Origin: CAZAGD01 sp964484485
GTDB taxonomy: Bacteria; Desulfobacterota; SM23-61
Assembly: GCA_964484485.1 (NCBI GenBank)
Contig: CAZAGD010000119.1
Span: 1-33,758 of the forward strand
Length of the DNA: 33,758 nucleotides
Reading direction: 5' to 3'
The translations under genes and the position numbers were made by a program. The notes under the pieces were generated by a model that had not been told where the DNA came from, ran no database searches, and was given only the letters and a program-made list of their open reading frames with translations. Position 1 is the stretch's first letter; every line of letters begins with the position of its first letter. Below are positions 1 through 7,989 of this stretch, piece by piece.

Positions 1-1
1 T

Positions 2-355
2 ACAGCGGCTAAGTTGCACAAAGTTTTTAGGTTAGATCCTACAGTTATGCCGGCGGAAGTGGTTTTGCATATGGCTACTTTGGGTGGGGCTAAGGTATTG
101 GGGATGGAAGAGGAGATTGGTTCTTTGGCTGTGGGCAAGAAGGCTGATATTATTATTTTGGATCTTAATCGTCCCCATTGGCAGCCCATTTACAATATTG
201 TTTCCCATTTAGTTTATACGGCCACGGGAGCTGATGTGCGCCATGTCATCATCAACGGCCAAATAATCATGAAAGACCGCCAAATCCTTACCTTGGATGA
301 AGAAGAAATCAGCAAAGAGGCTAAAATTTGGTCAAACCGTATCGGCCGATCATAG
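2..355 (+). CDS. mtaD: 5-methylthioadenosine/S-adenosylhomocysteine deaminase-type amidohydrolase, C-terminal fragment
   Basis: The gene runs in from the left edge, so only about the last 117 residues are visible; the frame is open from base 2. The visible part matches the C-terminal end of cytosolic amidohydrolases of the MtaD/SsnA/TrzN group. It has the helix with MATLGGAKVLG, then IGSLAVGKKADIIILD, the small beta-sandwich segment typical of these enzymes, and then an SHLVYTATGADVRHVIINGQ stretch that is characteristic of MtaD. Family members deaminate S-adenosylhomocysteine, methylthioadenosine or adenosine with a metal-dependent TIM barrel; the barrel and metal ligands lie outside the window. 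The last 35 bp overlap the 3' end of the convergent pcm gene, so no terminator fits between them. Confident on superfamily, fairly confident on the MtaD group, not on substrate. Confidence 0.85.
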   Translation, partial: TAAKLHKVFRLDPTVMPAEVVLHMATLGGAKVLGMEEEIGSLAVGKKADIIILDLNRPHWQPIYNIVSHLVYTATGADVRHVIINGQIIMKDRQILTLDEEEISKEAKIWSNRIGRS

Positions 356-998
356 CCACAAATTGGCATTCTCCCAAGTCTTCCTGGATCAAACTTTTGA
401 AGCGACGGCGGATGCGGATAAGTTTTTGAGTCTGGGCCGAGCCAATGGGCACAACCATTATCCCTCCCTCCTTTAATTGCTGCAATAAAGGCGGAGGGGG
501 GGAGACCGTAGCAGCCGTTACTAAGATGGCCTCGAAAGGAGCTTCTTCTTTCCAACCAAGAGAACCATCAAAAAGGCGGGTGAGCACATTATGGCATTGG
601 AGTTGATCGAGGATTTTTCTCGCTCTTTCTAAGAGGGATCGAATTCTTTCCACAGAATATACGCGTTCAGCCAATTTAGACAAGATAGCTGTTTGGTAGC
701 CAGACCCGGTGCCTATCTCTAAAACCCTTTCTTTCCCTTTTAACTCCAAGGCGGCACTCATCAAAGCCACCATATAGGGTTGCGAAATAGTTTGCCCCTC
801 CCCTATAGGCAAAGCTATATCTCGATATGCTTGACTTTGCAAAGAATGGGGAACAAATAGATGACGGGGGACTTCGGCCATGGCTGATATAACCCGGGGG
901 TCGTTTATTCCTCGTCCTTTAACTTGTTCTTCTACCATGCGTAAACGAGAGGAAAAAAAATCAGGAAAACTCGTTTTTTTATATTTCAAGATACCCAT
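321..998 (-). CDS. pcm: protein-L-isoaspartate O-methyltransferase
   Basis: Repairs damaged proteins by SAM-dependent methylation of L-isoaspartyl residues in the cytosol. The 225-aa protein has the family N-terminal helix (MVEEQ at 21-25, then PRVISAM and VPRHLFVP), the active-site loop GQTISQPYMVALM at 68-80 and the SAM loop EIGTGSGYQ at 94-102, in the order and length normal for PCMT. The first ATG gives 20 residues before MVEEQ; starting at Met21 is possible and neither site has a clear Shine-Dalgarno. It lies 18 bp after surE in the same minus-strand operon, the classic surE-pcm stress-survival pairing. Its 3' end overlaps mtaD convergently by 35 bp. Confidence 0.95.
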   Translation of the reverse strand: MGILKYKKTSFPDFFSSRLRMVEEQVKGRGINDPRVISAMAEVPRHLFVPHSLQSQAYRDIALPIGEGQTISQPYMVALMSAALELKGKERVLEIGTGSGYQTAILSKLAERVYSVERIRSLLERARKILDQLQCHNVLTRLFDGSLGWKEEAPFEAILVTAATVSPPPPLLQQLKEGGIMVVPIGSAQTQKLIRIRRRFKSLIQEDLGECQFVAMIGRYGLTKF

Positions 999-1016
999 AC
1001 CAACGATGGCTAATAT

Positions 1017-1766
1017 TTAAATCTTTCGTTTAGCTAAGCTACGTAAAGCAGCGTAATTTGTCCAATCAAGATGCAAAGGGGTAATAGATATATAGTTTTG
1101 AGAGATAGCCTGGAAGTCTGAATTTTCCGTCGGGGCATAACTAGGCGTATTCCCGCCTATTAAATAATATTTTCGGCCGGCCGCGTCTTTTCTTTCCTGA
1201 ACCGATTCTCCGTAAATCCTTTTTCCTAACCGGGTAATTTTGTAAGACTCCGGTTTCTTTTGCTGGTGGGGTACGTTAACATTCAAAAAAGTATTGGGGG
1301 GCAGTCCTTTTTCTAAGATATTCTTTGCTAACCGCGCAGCAAAATCAGCGGCCCATGAGAAACCTTGCGCTTTACGGGAGACTAAGGAAATAGCAAAAGA
1401 AGGAATACCCAAGATTGTGCCTTCAATGGCGGCCGAGACAGTTCCTGAATAAGTTATATCTTCTCCTAAATTTTCGCCAATGTTAATTCCGGAGGCAATT
1501 AAGTTTGGCTTGGCGGGCATTATTTTACTTACTCCTAAGAGCACACAATCGGTGGGGGTGCCGTTAATGGCAAAATACCGCGGCCCCAATTTGGCCATCT
1601 TTTTTTGGCGCAATGGACGATTCATAGTCAAAGAATGGCTACAGGCACTCTGTTCCCTATCTGGAGCCACTACCCATACTTCGGCTACTTTCTCTAAGGC
1701 CTTAGCCAAAGATAATAAACCAGGGGAAAGAATTCCATCATCGTTAGTAACTAAAATTCTGGGCAA
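1017..1766 (-). CDS. surE: 5'/3'-nucleotidase SurE
   Basis: Metal-dependent survival protein that dephosphorylates nucleoside 5'- and 3'-monophosphates. The 249-aa sequence starts with PRILVTNDDGILSPG, giving the metal-binding Asp pair at 9-10. Ser40 lies in the REQSACSHS loop, and Asn95 in the SGINIGENLG segment is followed by TYSGTVSAA. All residues of the family active site are present and the length is standard. The start codon is TTG (bases 1764-1766), supported by a GGAGGT ribosome site just upstream and by alignment of the N-terminus with other SurE proteins. It lies between trxB (46 bp upstream) and pcm (18 bp downstream) and is probably cotranscribed with both. Confidence 0.95.
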   Translation of the reverse strand: MPRILVTNDDGILSPGLLSLAKALEKVAEVWVVAPDREQSACSHSLTMNRPLRQKKMAKLGPRYFAINGTPTDCVLLGVSKIMPAKPNLIASGINIGENLGEDITYSGTVSAAIEGTILGIPSFAISLVSRKAQGFSWAADFAARLAKNILEKGLPPNTFLNVNVPHQQKKPESYKITRLGKRIYGESVQERKDAAGRKYYLIGGNTPSYAPTENSDFQAISQNYISITPLHLDWTNYAALRSLAKRKI

Positions 1767-1812
1767 TTTACCTCCACTAATTAAATTTACCGATGCTAAA
1801 TTTTAATCCCTT

Positions 1813-2730
1813 TTACAAATTTTCCAAGTAGCGTTCCGCGGCAAAAGCCGCCGTGGCGCCATCGCCAACAGCAGTAGTGACTTGCCGCAAAAGTTTTCGG
1901 CGCACATCTCCCGCAGCAAATATTCCTGGAGCAGAAGTAGCCATGTTTTCATCAGTGAGGATGTAACCTCTCTCATCGAGTCTTATTAAATCTTTAAGGA
2001 AATTGGTCATCGGCCTTAATCCGACGTAGAAAAAAACTCCTTTAACAAGCAGGAGTTTAGTTTCCTGGGTTTTGACGTTTTTAAGCTCTAATCCCTCAAC
2101 ACCTTCTTGCCCTAAAATTTTTGTGGCTACCGTATCCCAGAGAATTGTAATTTTTTCATTTTGCCGGGCCCTTTCCTGTAAAATTTTAGCCGCTCTTAAA
2201 CTATCGCGCCGATGGATGATGTAAACTTTCCGGGCGAAGCGAGTCAAATAAATAGCTTCATCTACGGCCGAATCACCTCCGCCAATGACCCCAACTTCTT
2301 GATCTTTAAAGAAGGGTCCGTCACAAGTAGCACAATAAGAAACTCCTCTGCCCCGTAACTCTTCTTCTCCGGGAATGCCTAATTTAACAGGTTCAACTCC
2401 GGATGCGACAATAATGGTCTTGGTGAGGAAGTTTTGTTCATCCATGCCTACTTCCCAAAATTTCTGCTGTGGGTTAATACTTTTGACTTCTCCATTAATT
2501 ACTTCTAACCCAAAACGTTTGGCCTGCTTCTCCATAGCTTGAGTAAGGTCTGGTCCTAAAATTCCTTCCGGGAAGCCGGGATAGTTTTCAATCAAATAAG
2601 TGCTGGCGGCTTGCCCGCCCAAGAACATTTTTTCTACGAGTAGAGTCTTCAAGCGGGCGCGCGTCGCGTATAAGCCGGCTGTAAGACCAGCCGGTCCACC
2701 CCCTATGATAATAAGGTCATATACAGACAT
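1813..2730 (-). CDS. trxB: thioredoxin reductase
   Basis: NADPH-dependent flavoenzyme that reduces thioredoxin in the cytosol. From the chosen start it is 305 aa. It has FAD dinucleotide fold GGGPAG at about 10-15, the redox-active CATC at 133-136 followed by DGPF, the NADPH fold GGGDSA at about 150-155, and the C-terminal FAD motif with IFAAGDVRRK. The frame is open 26 codons further upstream, but the ATG at 2730 is preferred. It has AAGGAGC at ideal spacing, and the protein then begins MSVYDLIIIGGG, as the family does. It is the first gene of the trxB-surE-pcm operon. Copy 1 of the repeat element ends about 80 bp upstream, so the promoter must lie in or next to the element edge. Confidence 0.95.
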   Translation of the reverse strand: MSVYDLIIIGGGPAGLTAGLYATRARLKTLLVEKMFLGGQAASTYLIENYPGFPEGILGPDLTQAMEKQAKRFGLEVINGEVKSINPQQKFWEVGMDEQNFLTKTIIVASGVEPVKLGIPGEEELRGRGVSYCATCDGPFFKDQEVGVIGGGDSAVDEAIYLTRFARKVYIIHRRDSLRAAKILQERARQNEKITILWDTVATKILGQEGVEGLELKNVKTQETKLLLVKGVFFYVGLRPMTNFLKDLIRLDERGYILTDENMATSAPGIFAAGDVRRKLLRQVTTAVGDGATAAFAAERYLENL

Positions 2731-2887
2731 TTCTTTTGCTCCTTGAATTTCATCCTTTATATATCGAATTGTAAATAATAAATAACACAACCTTGTTTTT
2801 TTGCGCAACTGGAGACTTGGGCATAGTTAAAAAATAGATAATTTTAGTGAAGAGAATATCGGCGGGCCAGAGGCGGGCCAGAGGCAG

Positions 2888-2913
2888 GCCAGAGGCAGGC
2901 CAGAGGCAGGCAT
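2888..2913. repeat. left arm of 26-bp perfect inverted repeat, copy 1
   Basis: Two and a fraction 11-bp GGCAGGCCAGA-type units. The reverse complement is found without mismatch at 3066-3091. The ATG of the enclosed ORF is 2 bp to its right. A GAGG within the arm is 9 nt before that ATG and could serve as a weak ribosome site. Confidence 0.9.
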
Positions 2914-2915
2914 GA

Positions 2916-3065
2916 ATGAAGAAGCATCGGCGGGATAAGAAGTTATTCAAAATCGACCAACGATTTTCCTCAAAGGGTAGGCGGATCGTTAAACTGAGCA
3001 ATATGGTAAAGCTTAAAAATCCGCTCGTACCTATGGAAGAACCACTGCCTCATGATTCTGAATGA
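2916..3065 (+). CDS. candidate 49-aa small protein inside repeat element, copy 1
   Basis: ATG to TGA, 49 codons, beginning MKKHRRDKKLFKIDQRFS and ending PMEEPLPHDSE. It is highly basic in the first two thirds, acidic and proline-rich at the end, with no membrane segment or cysteine. The second element copy has an ORF of identical length at 20056-20205. By my codon count 38 of 49 residues match, with 18 base differences, 10 at third codon positions, and no indel. I do not recognise the protein. Caution: an antisense frame is also open through both elements and shares the same third positions, so substitution pattern does not settle the strand. The forward ORF is favoured because its start and stop sit exactly at the inverted-repeat arms. 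It may be spurious. Confidence 0.4.
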   Translation: MKKHRRDKKLFKIDQRFSSKGRRIVKLSNMVKLKNPLVPMEEPLPHDSE

Positions 3066-3091
3066 ATGCCTGCCTCTGGCCTGCCTCTGGC
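3066..3091. repeat. right arm of 26-bp perfect inverted repeat, copy 1
   Basis: Exact reverse complement of 2888-2913, beginning with the base after the stop codon of the enclosed ORF. The two arms would make a very stable stem closing a 152-nt loop that is almost exactly the ORF. Confidence 0.9.
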
Positions 3092-3183
3092 ATTCCTCCG
3101 GCCCTTTCTTCTCATGAAGACCAAGTCTCTAAGGATGGGGAGATTATAAAAAATTAAAGCTTTTTGTTTTTTTCAAGAAGCGC

Positions 3184-3211
3184 TTGTTTCCCATGAGATA
3201 TCTGTTATAAT
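3184..3211 (+). promoter_or_regulatory. candidate sigma-70 promoter for the GH57-galT-glgA-kinase cluster
   Basis: A perfect -10 TATAAT at 3206-3211 with a weak -35 TTGTTT at 3184-3189 (16-bp spacer), 44 bp before the GH57 ATG and just outside repeat element copy 1. Only the -10 is strong, so confidence is moderate. Confidence 0.5.
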
Positions 3212-3255
3212 TCTTTAAAGAATATGTATCTGCCCATTAATTAGGGAAAAAGCTA

Positions 3256-5415
3256 ATGCTCTGCGTAGCCTTTCTTTGGCACATGCATCAACCTTATTAC
3301 CGCGATCCGCTAACCGACCACTATACCCTGCCATGGGTAAGGCTTCATGCTTGCAAAGGTTATTACGATATGGCTTCTCTGCTTAATGATTATCCGCCCC
3401 TGCGCCAAACATTTAATCTCGTTCCTTCTCTCTTGCGCCAAATCGAGGAATATGCTCAAGAGCAAGCCAAGGATGTTTTCTTAGAGCATACCCGTAAGCC
3501 CGCTGCAGATTTGACTCCGGCTGAAAAGAAATTTATTCTGGCCAATTTTTTTACGGGCAATTGGGAGACCATGGTTAAACCATATCCGGCCTACTGGGCT
3601 CTATTACAAAAAAGAGGGGCACAGATATCTTCTTATCACTTGGAAGAAATTTGGCCGCAATTCAGCGCCCAAGAGCTTCGTGATCTGCAGGTTTGGTTTA
3701 ATCTGACTTGGTTTGGCTTTCGCGCTCGCGCTGAAAAAGAAGAGGTTCGCGAACTAATTAATAAAGGAAGAATGTTTTCGGAAGATGATAAGCTAAGCCT
3801 GCTTAAGGTACAAAGTGAGATTATCAAAGAAATTATTCCTCTTTATCGCCGCCTGGAGGAAAAAGGTCAGATAGAAATAACCACCAGTCCTTTTTATCAC
3901 CCCATTCTCCCATTATTGATCGATTGGTCATTTGCCCAGCGAGCAATGCCGGAATTGGCGCTGCCTTCTTCTTTTGCTCATCCTGAAGATGCCGCGGCCC
4001 AAATAAATAAAGCCGTAATTTATCATCAGCGCATTTTCGGTCATCCCCCTGTTGGTTTATGGCCCGCGGAAGGAGCAGTCTGCCCCGAAATGATTCCCTT
4101 GGTGAAGAAGGCGGGTATTCAATGGATGGCTTCTGATGAGGGAATTCTTTTTAAATCTTTGGCTAAAGATAATCCGCGAGATCTTCTTTATCGCCCTTAC
4201 CGGGTAGAATATGCGGGAGCAGAAGTTTATATGGTCTTTAGAGATCGTAATCTGGCCGACTTAATTGGTTTTACTTATGCTAAAAATGACCCCCAGACGG
4301 CGGCTCAGGATTTAGTTTATCATTTGCAAAATATTCGCCGTTCTTTGCCCGCTGGCCCTCATTTAGTATGCATTGCTCTTGATGGGGAGAATGCTTGGGA
4401 ATATTACCCTGATGGTGGCCAGGAATTTCTAAAACGCTTGTATACATATATTACGCAAGATCCGGCTCTTGAACCTGTGCGCCTAAAAGATTTTTTGCCA
4501 GCCTACCCACCGACCACAACCCTACCCTTTCTCTATACGGGATCATGGATTAACCAAAATTTTAAGATTTGGATTGGCCATGCCGAAGACAAGCAAGCTT
4601 GGGACAACTTGCGCCGCACCCGTAATTTTTTGACCGATAATGAGCCCAAAATAACTAACGAAGAAATCCGGCAATCTGCTTGGGAAGAAATATATATAGC
4701 TGAGGGTAGCGATTGGTTTTGGTGGTATGGTGATGAATTCAGCAGCGCCCATAAAGAAGAATTTGACCGTCTTTTCCGGGCCCACTTAATGCAAGTGCAT
4801 CTTTTGCTCAATTCCCCTGTTCCGGAATATCTGCGGAATCCTATATTTCTGCCCCGGGAGGTAAAACCGCCTTTAGAGCCCATTGGGCTTATTAGCCCTT
4901 CTTTGGATGGGCATGTAACTCATTTTTATGAATGGGTAGAAGCAGGCTTCTACGCAGCTGAGCCTTTAAGCTCCTCCATGTTTCAAGGGCAGATGTTGAT
5001 TAATGGCTTCTATTATGGTTTTGACTTGCATAATTTCTTCTTCCGGGTTGACCCGTCTAATTCAGGATTAGCCGGGGCCGAAGAGATAACTGTGCAGATA
5101 ATTTTTCTGCATCCTCGGGAAGGGCGGATTGAATTTCCTTTAGTTTTCAAAGAAAAAGCCACCCCCTTTTATCAATTAGTCTTCAAAGATGAAAAAGATG
5201 AAGAGTTAAGGCAGACTTCCAACCAGATAGGCGTCCAACAAATAATAGAGCTCTCAGTACCTTTCACCCTCTTAGGGTTTAAGGCTAAAGAAAAAGTTAG
5301 TTTCTGCCTGCAGATCCTAAAAGACGGCTTAATTTGGGAACGCTATCCATCACAGGGTTATTTATCTTTTACTGTTCCTGACCAAGATTTCTTAGTTTCC
5401 ATGTGGCAGGTTTGA
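3256..5415 (+). CDS. glycoside hydrolase family 57 protein (alpha-amylase/glucanotransferase type)
   Basis: Predicted cytosolic alpha-glucan hydrolase or 4-alpha-glucanotransferase; no signal peptide is visible. The 719-aa protein shows the five conserved GH57 regions in order: HQPY at 11-14, GQIEI about 204-208 followed by SPFYHPI, WPAEG about 269-273 (Glu272 at the family nucleophile position), ASDEG with Asp294 as likely acid/base, and LDGEN at about 375-379. The last 160 or so residues (from SPSLDGHVTHFYEW through YYGFDLHNFFFRVD) look like the beta-sandwich that follows the catalytic barrel in long GH57 enzymes. It heads a cluster with galT and glgA, so glycogen or maltodextrin turnover is the likely role. 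The exact specificity cannot be read from sequence. The ribosome site is weak (AGGGA). Confidence 0.9.
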   Translation: MLCVAFLWHMHQPYYRDPLTDHYTLPWVRLHACKGYYDMASLLNDYPPLRQTFNLVPSLLRQIEEYAQEQAKDVFLEHTRKPAADLTPAEKKFILANFFTGNWETMVKPYPAYWALLQKRGAQISSYHLEEIWPQFSAQELRDLQVWFNLTWFGFRARAEKEEVRELINKGRMFSEDDKLSLLKVQSEIIKEIIPLYRRLEEKGQIEITTSPFYHPILPLLIDWSFAQRAMPELALPSSFAHPEDAAAQINKAVIYHQRIFGHPPVGLWPAEGAVCPEMIPLVKKAGIQWMASDEGILFKSLAKDNPRDLLYRPYRVEYAGAEVYMVFRDRNLADLIGFTYAKNDPQTAAQDLVYHLQNIRRSLPAGPHLVCIALDGENAWEYYPDGGQEFLKRLYTYITQDPALEPVRLKDFLPAYPPTTTLPFLYTGSWINQNFKIWIGHAEDKQAWDNLRRTRNFLTDNEPKITNEEIRQSAWEEIYIAEGSDWFWWYGDEFSSAHKEEFDRLFRAHLMQVHLLLNSPVPEYLRNPIFLPREVKPPLEPIGLISPSLDGHVTHFYEWVEAGFYAAEPLSSSMFQGQMLINGFYYGFDLHNFFFRVDPSNSGLAGAEEITVQIIFLHPREGRIEFPLVFKEKATPFYQLVFKDEKDEELRQTSNQIGVQQIIELSVPFTLLGFKAKEKVSFCLQILKDGLIWERYPSQGYLSFTVPDQDFLVSMWQV

Positions 5416-5516
5416 TTATACAATAAAAGAAAATAAGCCAGTTGATTTTTAACCAACTAAAAGTTTAAGGGACGGCGTAAAATAGAATTATACGATTAGG
5501 GATAGAGGAGGACGGA

Positions 5517-6515
5517 ATGTCTGAACTACGTAAGGACCCCGTTACCGGTCGGTGGGTGATCATTTCTACCGAACGGGGGCGGAGGCCTTCTGATTTTAAT
5601 AACCACAAAAGTAAACCCAAAGGAGGATTTTGTCCCTTTTGTCCGGGGAATGAAGACAAGACTCCGCCTGAAATTTTAGCCTTCCGACCAGATGGGTCTC
5701 CCCGCAATGGGCCAGGTTGGCAATTGCGCGTGGTCCCTAATAAGTTTCCTGCTTTACGAGTAGAGGGAGAATTGCATCGGGAAGGAATTGGCGTATACGA
5801 CAAAATGAGTGGCATCGGGGCTCACGAAGTAATTATCGAAACCCCCCATCACGAGGAAACCCTTACCTCTTTGCCGCCGAAACGCTTTGAAGATGTACTT
5901 TGGGCTTATAGAGAAAGAATGCTTGATCTGCGCAAAGATATCAGGCTGCGCTATGCCATGATCTTTAAGAACCATGGTGAAGAAGCGGGGGCTACTCTGG
6001 AACATTCCCATTCCCAGCTAATTGCCTTGCCCATTGTACCCCATTTGGTGGCCGAAGAAATGGCTGGAGCGCGAGAATTTTATCGTTATAAAGAAAGATG
6101 CATATTTTGCGACATTGTGCGCCAAGAGATCCAGCAGGGGGAAAGAATAATTTTGGAAAACAACGATTTTTTGGTCATCGCCCCTTTCGCTTCTTTTTCT
6201 CCCTTCGAGTCTTGGATTCTTCCCAAACGGCACAACTCTTCTTTTGTTGATAGTCAGATCCATGAAGTTCAATCTTTGGCTTTGATCTTTGCGGAAACTT
6301 TGCGGCGTTTAGAAAAAGCTTTAAACTATCCTCCTTACAACTTTACCTTACACACGGCACCTTTCAACGAAAGAACTCTAGAATATTATCATTGGCACTT
6401 GGAGATTATTCCTAAACTGACAAAGTTTGCCGGGTTTGAGTGGGGCTCAGGATTTTTTATTAATCCTACTCCTCCTGAGGAAGCGGCAAAATTTCTGCGT
6501 GAACTTATAGTTTGA
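5517..6515 (+). CDS. galT: galactose-1-phosphate uridylyltransferase family protein
   Basis: HIT-superfamily nucleotidyltransferase of the GalT type, 332 aa. The N-terminus LRKDPVTGRWVIISTERGRRP is typical. Cys39 and Cys42 (CPFC) match the zinc-binding pair. A second CxxC, CIFC, occurs near residue 200. The active-site triad motif HSHSQ lies at 163-167 and a distal HWHLEI motif near 295 supplies the remaining ligands. A strong GAGGAGG site precedes the ATG. It sits between a GH57 gene and glgA, 10 bp before glgA, with no galK or galE visible. The enzyme may therefore serve hexose-1-phosphate/nucleotide-sugar exchange for glucan metabolism rather than Leloir galactose use; that is inference from context. 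Family assignment is secure, substrate is not. Confidence 0.88.
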   Translation: MSELRKDPVTGRWVIISTERGRRPSDFNNHKSKPKGGFCPFCPGNEDKTPPEILAFRPDGSPRNGPGWQLRVVPNKFPALRVEGELHREGIGVYDKMSGIGAHEVIIETPHHEETLTSLPPKRFEDVLWAYRERMLDLRKDIRLRYAMIFKNHGEEAGATLEHSHSQLIALPIVPHLVAEEMAGAREFYRYKERCIFCDIVRQEIQQGERIILENNDFLVIAPFASFSPFESWILPKRHNSSFVDSQIHEVQSLALIFAETLRRLEKALNYPPYNFTLHTAPFNERTLEYYHWHLEIIPKLTKFAGFEWGSGFFINPTPPEEAAKFLRELIV

Positions 6516-6525
6516 GGAGAGAAAA

Positions 6526-7986
6526 ATGCGCATTCTCTTTGCTTCTCCCGAAGCAGTACCCTTTGCTAAAACGGGTGGTCTGGGTGATGTATCCGGAGCT
6601 CTCCCGCGGGCATTGGCCAAATTAGGCGCCCAAGTCTTTTTGATATTGCCTAAATATCGGCAAGTAGAGGAAAAGAAATTTTCTTTAAAGAAAACTGGCC
6701 AGGTAGTTAAAGTTCCTGTGGGAGGGAAAACAGAGGTGGGAGAAATCTGGACAACGGAATTGGCTCCCAACTGTCAGGTATTATTCGTCCAACAAGATAA
6801 ATATTATGATCGCGATTATCTATATACTACCCCCAGCGGCGATTATGAAGATAATGCCGAAAGGTTTATCTTTTTCTCGCGGGCTATTTTGGAAGCAGCG
6901 TTGGTTTTGGAAATAAAGCCGGATGTAATTCAGTGCAATGACTGGCAGACGGGTTTGACCCCTGTATACAGGCGAACCATCTATAAAGGTCTGACGGCGT
7001 TAAACAATACTGTTACGGCCTTTACTATTCATAATATCGCCTACCAGGGGCTTTTTTGGCATTATGACATGCCCATGACTAATTTAGGGTGGGAACTTTT
7101 TACTCCGCAAGCTCTCGAGTTTTACGGAAAAATAAATTTTTTAAAAGGAGGCATCGTTTTCGCCGATGCTGTAATAACCGTTAGCCGAAAATATAAAGAA
7201 GAGATTCAAACTCCAGAGTTCGGCTGCGGCCTGGAGGGAGTCTTACGCGATCGCCAGGCCGATCTTTATGGTATTCTTAACGGCGTTGATTATAGCGAAT
7301 GGTCTCCAGAAATAGATCCTTATATCAAGGAGAAGTATAATTTCTCGGCCCTCTCTGGCAAAAAAATCTGCAAAATTGATTTACAAAAAGAATTTGGATT
7401 GCCCGTCTCTGAAGAAATCCCCCTCTTAGCTACCATTTCGCGCTTGACCGACCAGAAAGGTTGTGATCTTTTGGCGGCCACTATGGAAGAAATGGTCAAA
7501 ATGAACCTCCAATTCGTTATCTTAGGCACCGGCGATGAAAAATATCACTTTCTCTTTCAAGATCTGCAAGCCAAATATCCCCGGCAAATAGGATTGAAGA
7601 TAGGCTTTGATAACGCCCTGGCTCATAAAATTGAAGCAGGGGCGGATATTTTGGTCATGCCTTCCCGCTTTGAACCATGCGGTCTGAATCAAATTTATTC
7701 TCTCCGCTACGGCACAGTCCCCATTGTCCGCGCTACGGGCGGATTAGATGATACGATTGTTAACTTTAACCCGGAAAGCGGCGAAGGCAATGGCTTTAAA
7801 TTTCATGAATATTCCTCAGAAGCTTTATTAGATACTATAAAAAAGGCTTTACAGATTTTCCAAAATAAAGACCTGTGGCAAAAATTAATGCGCCGAGGAA
7901 TGGCCGAAGATTTCTCCTGGGATCGTTCTGCTCAAGAATATTTAGCTGTCTACGAAAAAACTATGGCCAAGAAAAAATATTTATAA
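6526..7986 (+). CDS. glgA: glycogen (starch) synthase
   Basis: GT5 glucosyltransferase that extends alpha-1,4-glucan from ADP-glucose (or UDP-glucose) in the cytosol. The 486-aa length is standard. The N-terminal Rossmann domain carries KTGGLGDVSGALP (Lys15 and the Gly loop, which binds the donor phosphate). CNDWQTGLTP and AFTIHNIAYQG follow, and the C-terminal domain has the PSRFEPCGLNQIYSLRYGT motif with the acid-base Glu and then ATGGLDDTI. The ribosome site GAGGAGAG is good. galT ends 10 bp upstream and the histidine kinase begins 3 bp downstream. No glgC or branching enzyme is in the window. Confidence 0.95.
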   Translation: MRILFASPEAVPFAKTGGLGDVSGALPRALAKLGAQVFLILPKYRQVEEKKFSLKKTGQVVKVPVGGKTEVGEIWTTELAPNCQVLFVQQDKYYDRDYLYTTPSGDYEDNAERFIFFSRAILEAALVLEIKPDVIQCNDWQTGLTPVYRRTIYKGLTALNNTVTAFTIHNIAYQGLFWHYDMPMTNLGWELFTPQALEFYGKINFLKGGIVFADAVITVSRKYKEEIQTPEFGCGLEGVLRDRQADLYGILNGVDYSEWSPEIDPYIKEKYNFSALSGKKICKIDLQKEFGLPVSEEIPLLATISRLTDQKGCDLLAATMEEMVKMNLQFVILGTGDEKYHFLFQDLQAKYPRQIGLKIGFDNALAHKIEAGADILVMPSRFEPCGLNQIYSLRYGTVPIVRATGGLDDTIVNFNPESGEGNGFKFHEYSSEALLDTIKKALQIFQNKDLWQKLMRRGMAEDFSWDRSAQEYLAVYEKTMAKKKYL

Positions 7987-7989
7987 AAT

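Larger units (their letters stand above)
2811..3130. mobile_element. dispersed repeat element, copy 1 (inverted-repeat element enclosing a 49-codon ORF)
   Basis: About 320 bp of non-housekeeping DNA between the divergent trxB and GH57 genes, closely similar to 19971-20250. The outer ends carry a short inverted repeat, GAGACTTGG near 2812-2820 and CCAAGTCTC near 3121-3129. Inside are tandem 11-bp units of the type CCAGAGGCAGG (about four on the left, two inverted on the right). These form a perfect 26-bp inverted repeat, 2888-2913 against 3066-3091. The core between the arms holds an ORF whose stop codon abuts the right arm. No transposase is present, so if mobile it is non-autonomous (MITE-like). 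The boundary call is from comparison of the two copies only; no target-site duplication was identified with certainty. Confidence 0.75.

Noticed and set aside
2860..2912. Tandem 11-bp repeats considered as a CRISPR array
   Set aside because: Units are contiguous without spacers, only 11 bp long, and no cas gene is nearby.
2750..3001. Minus-strand 83-aa and 75-aa open frames through both repeat elements (also 19914-20141)
   Set aside because: They begin inside the core, run through the 11-bp tandem units and diverge completely after the arm. No ribosome site is clear, and their ends do not respect the element structure. They remain a possible alternative reading of the core.
5436..5466. AGTTG...CAACT dyad before galT as an operator
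   Set aside because: Only 5 bp of symmetry with a 9-bp loop; not distinguishable from chance.
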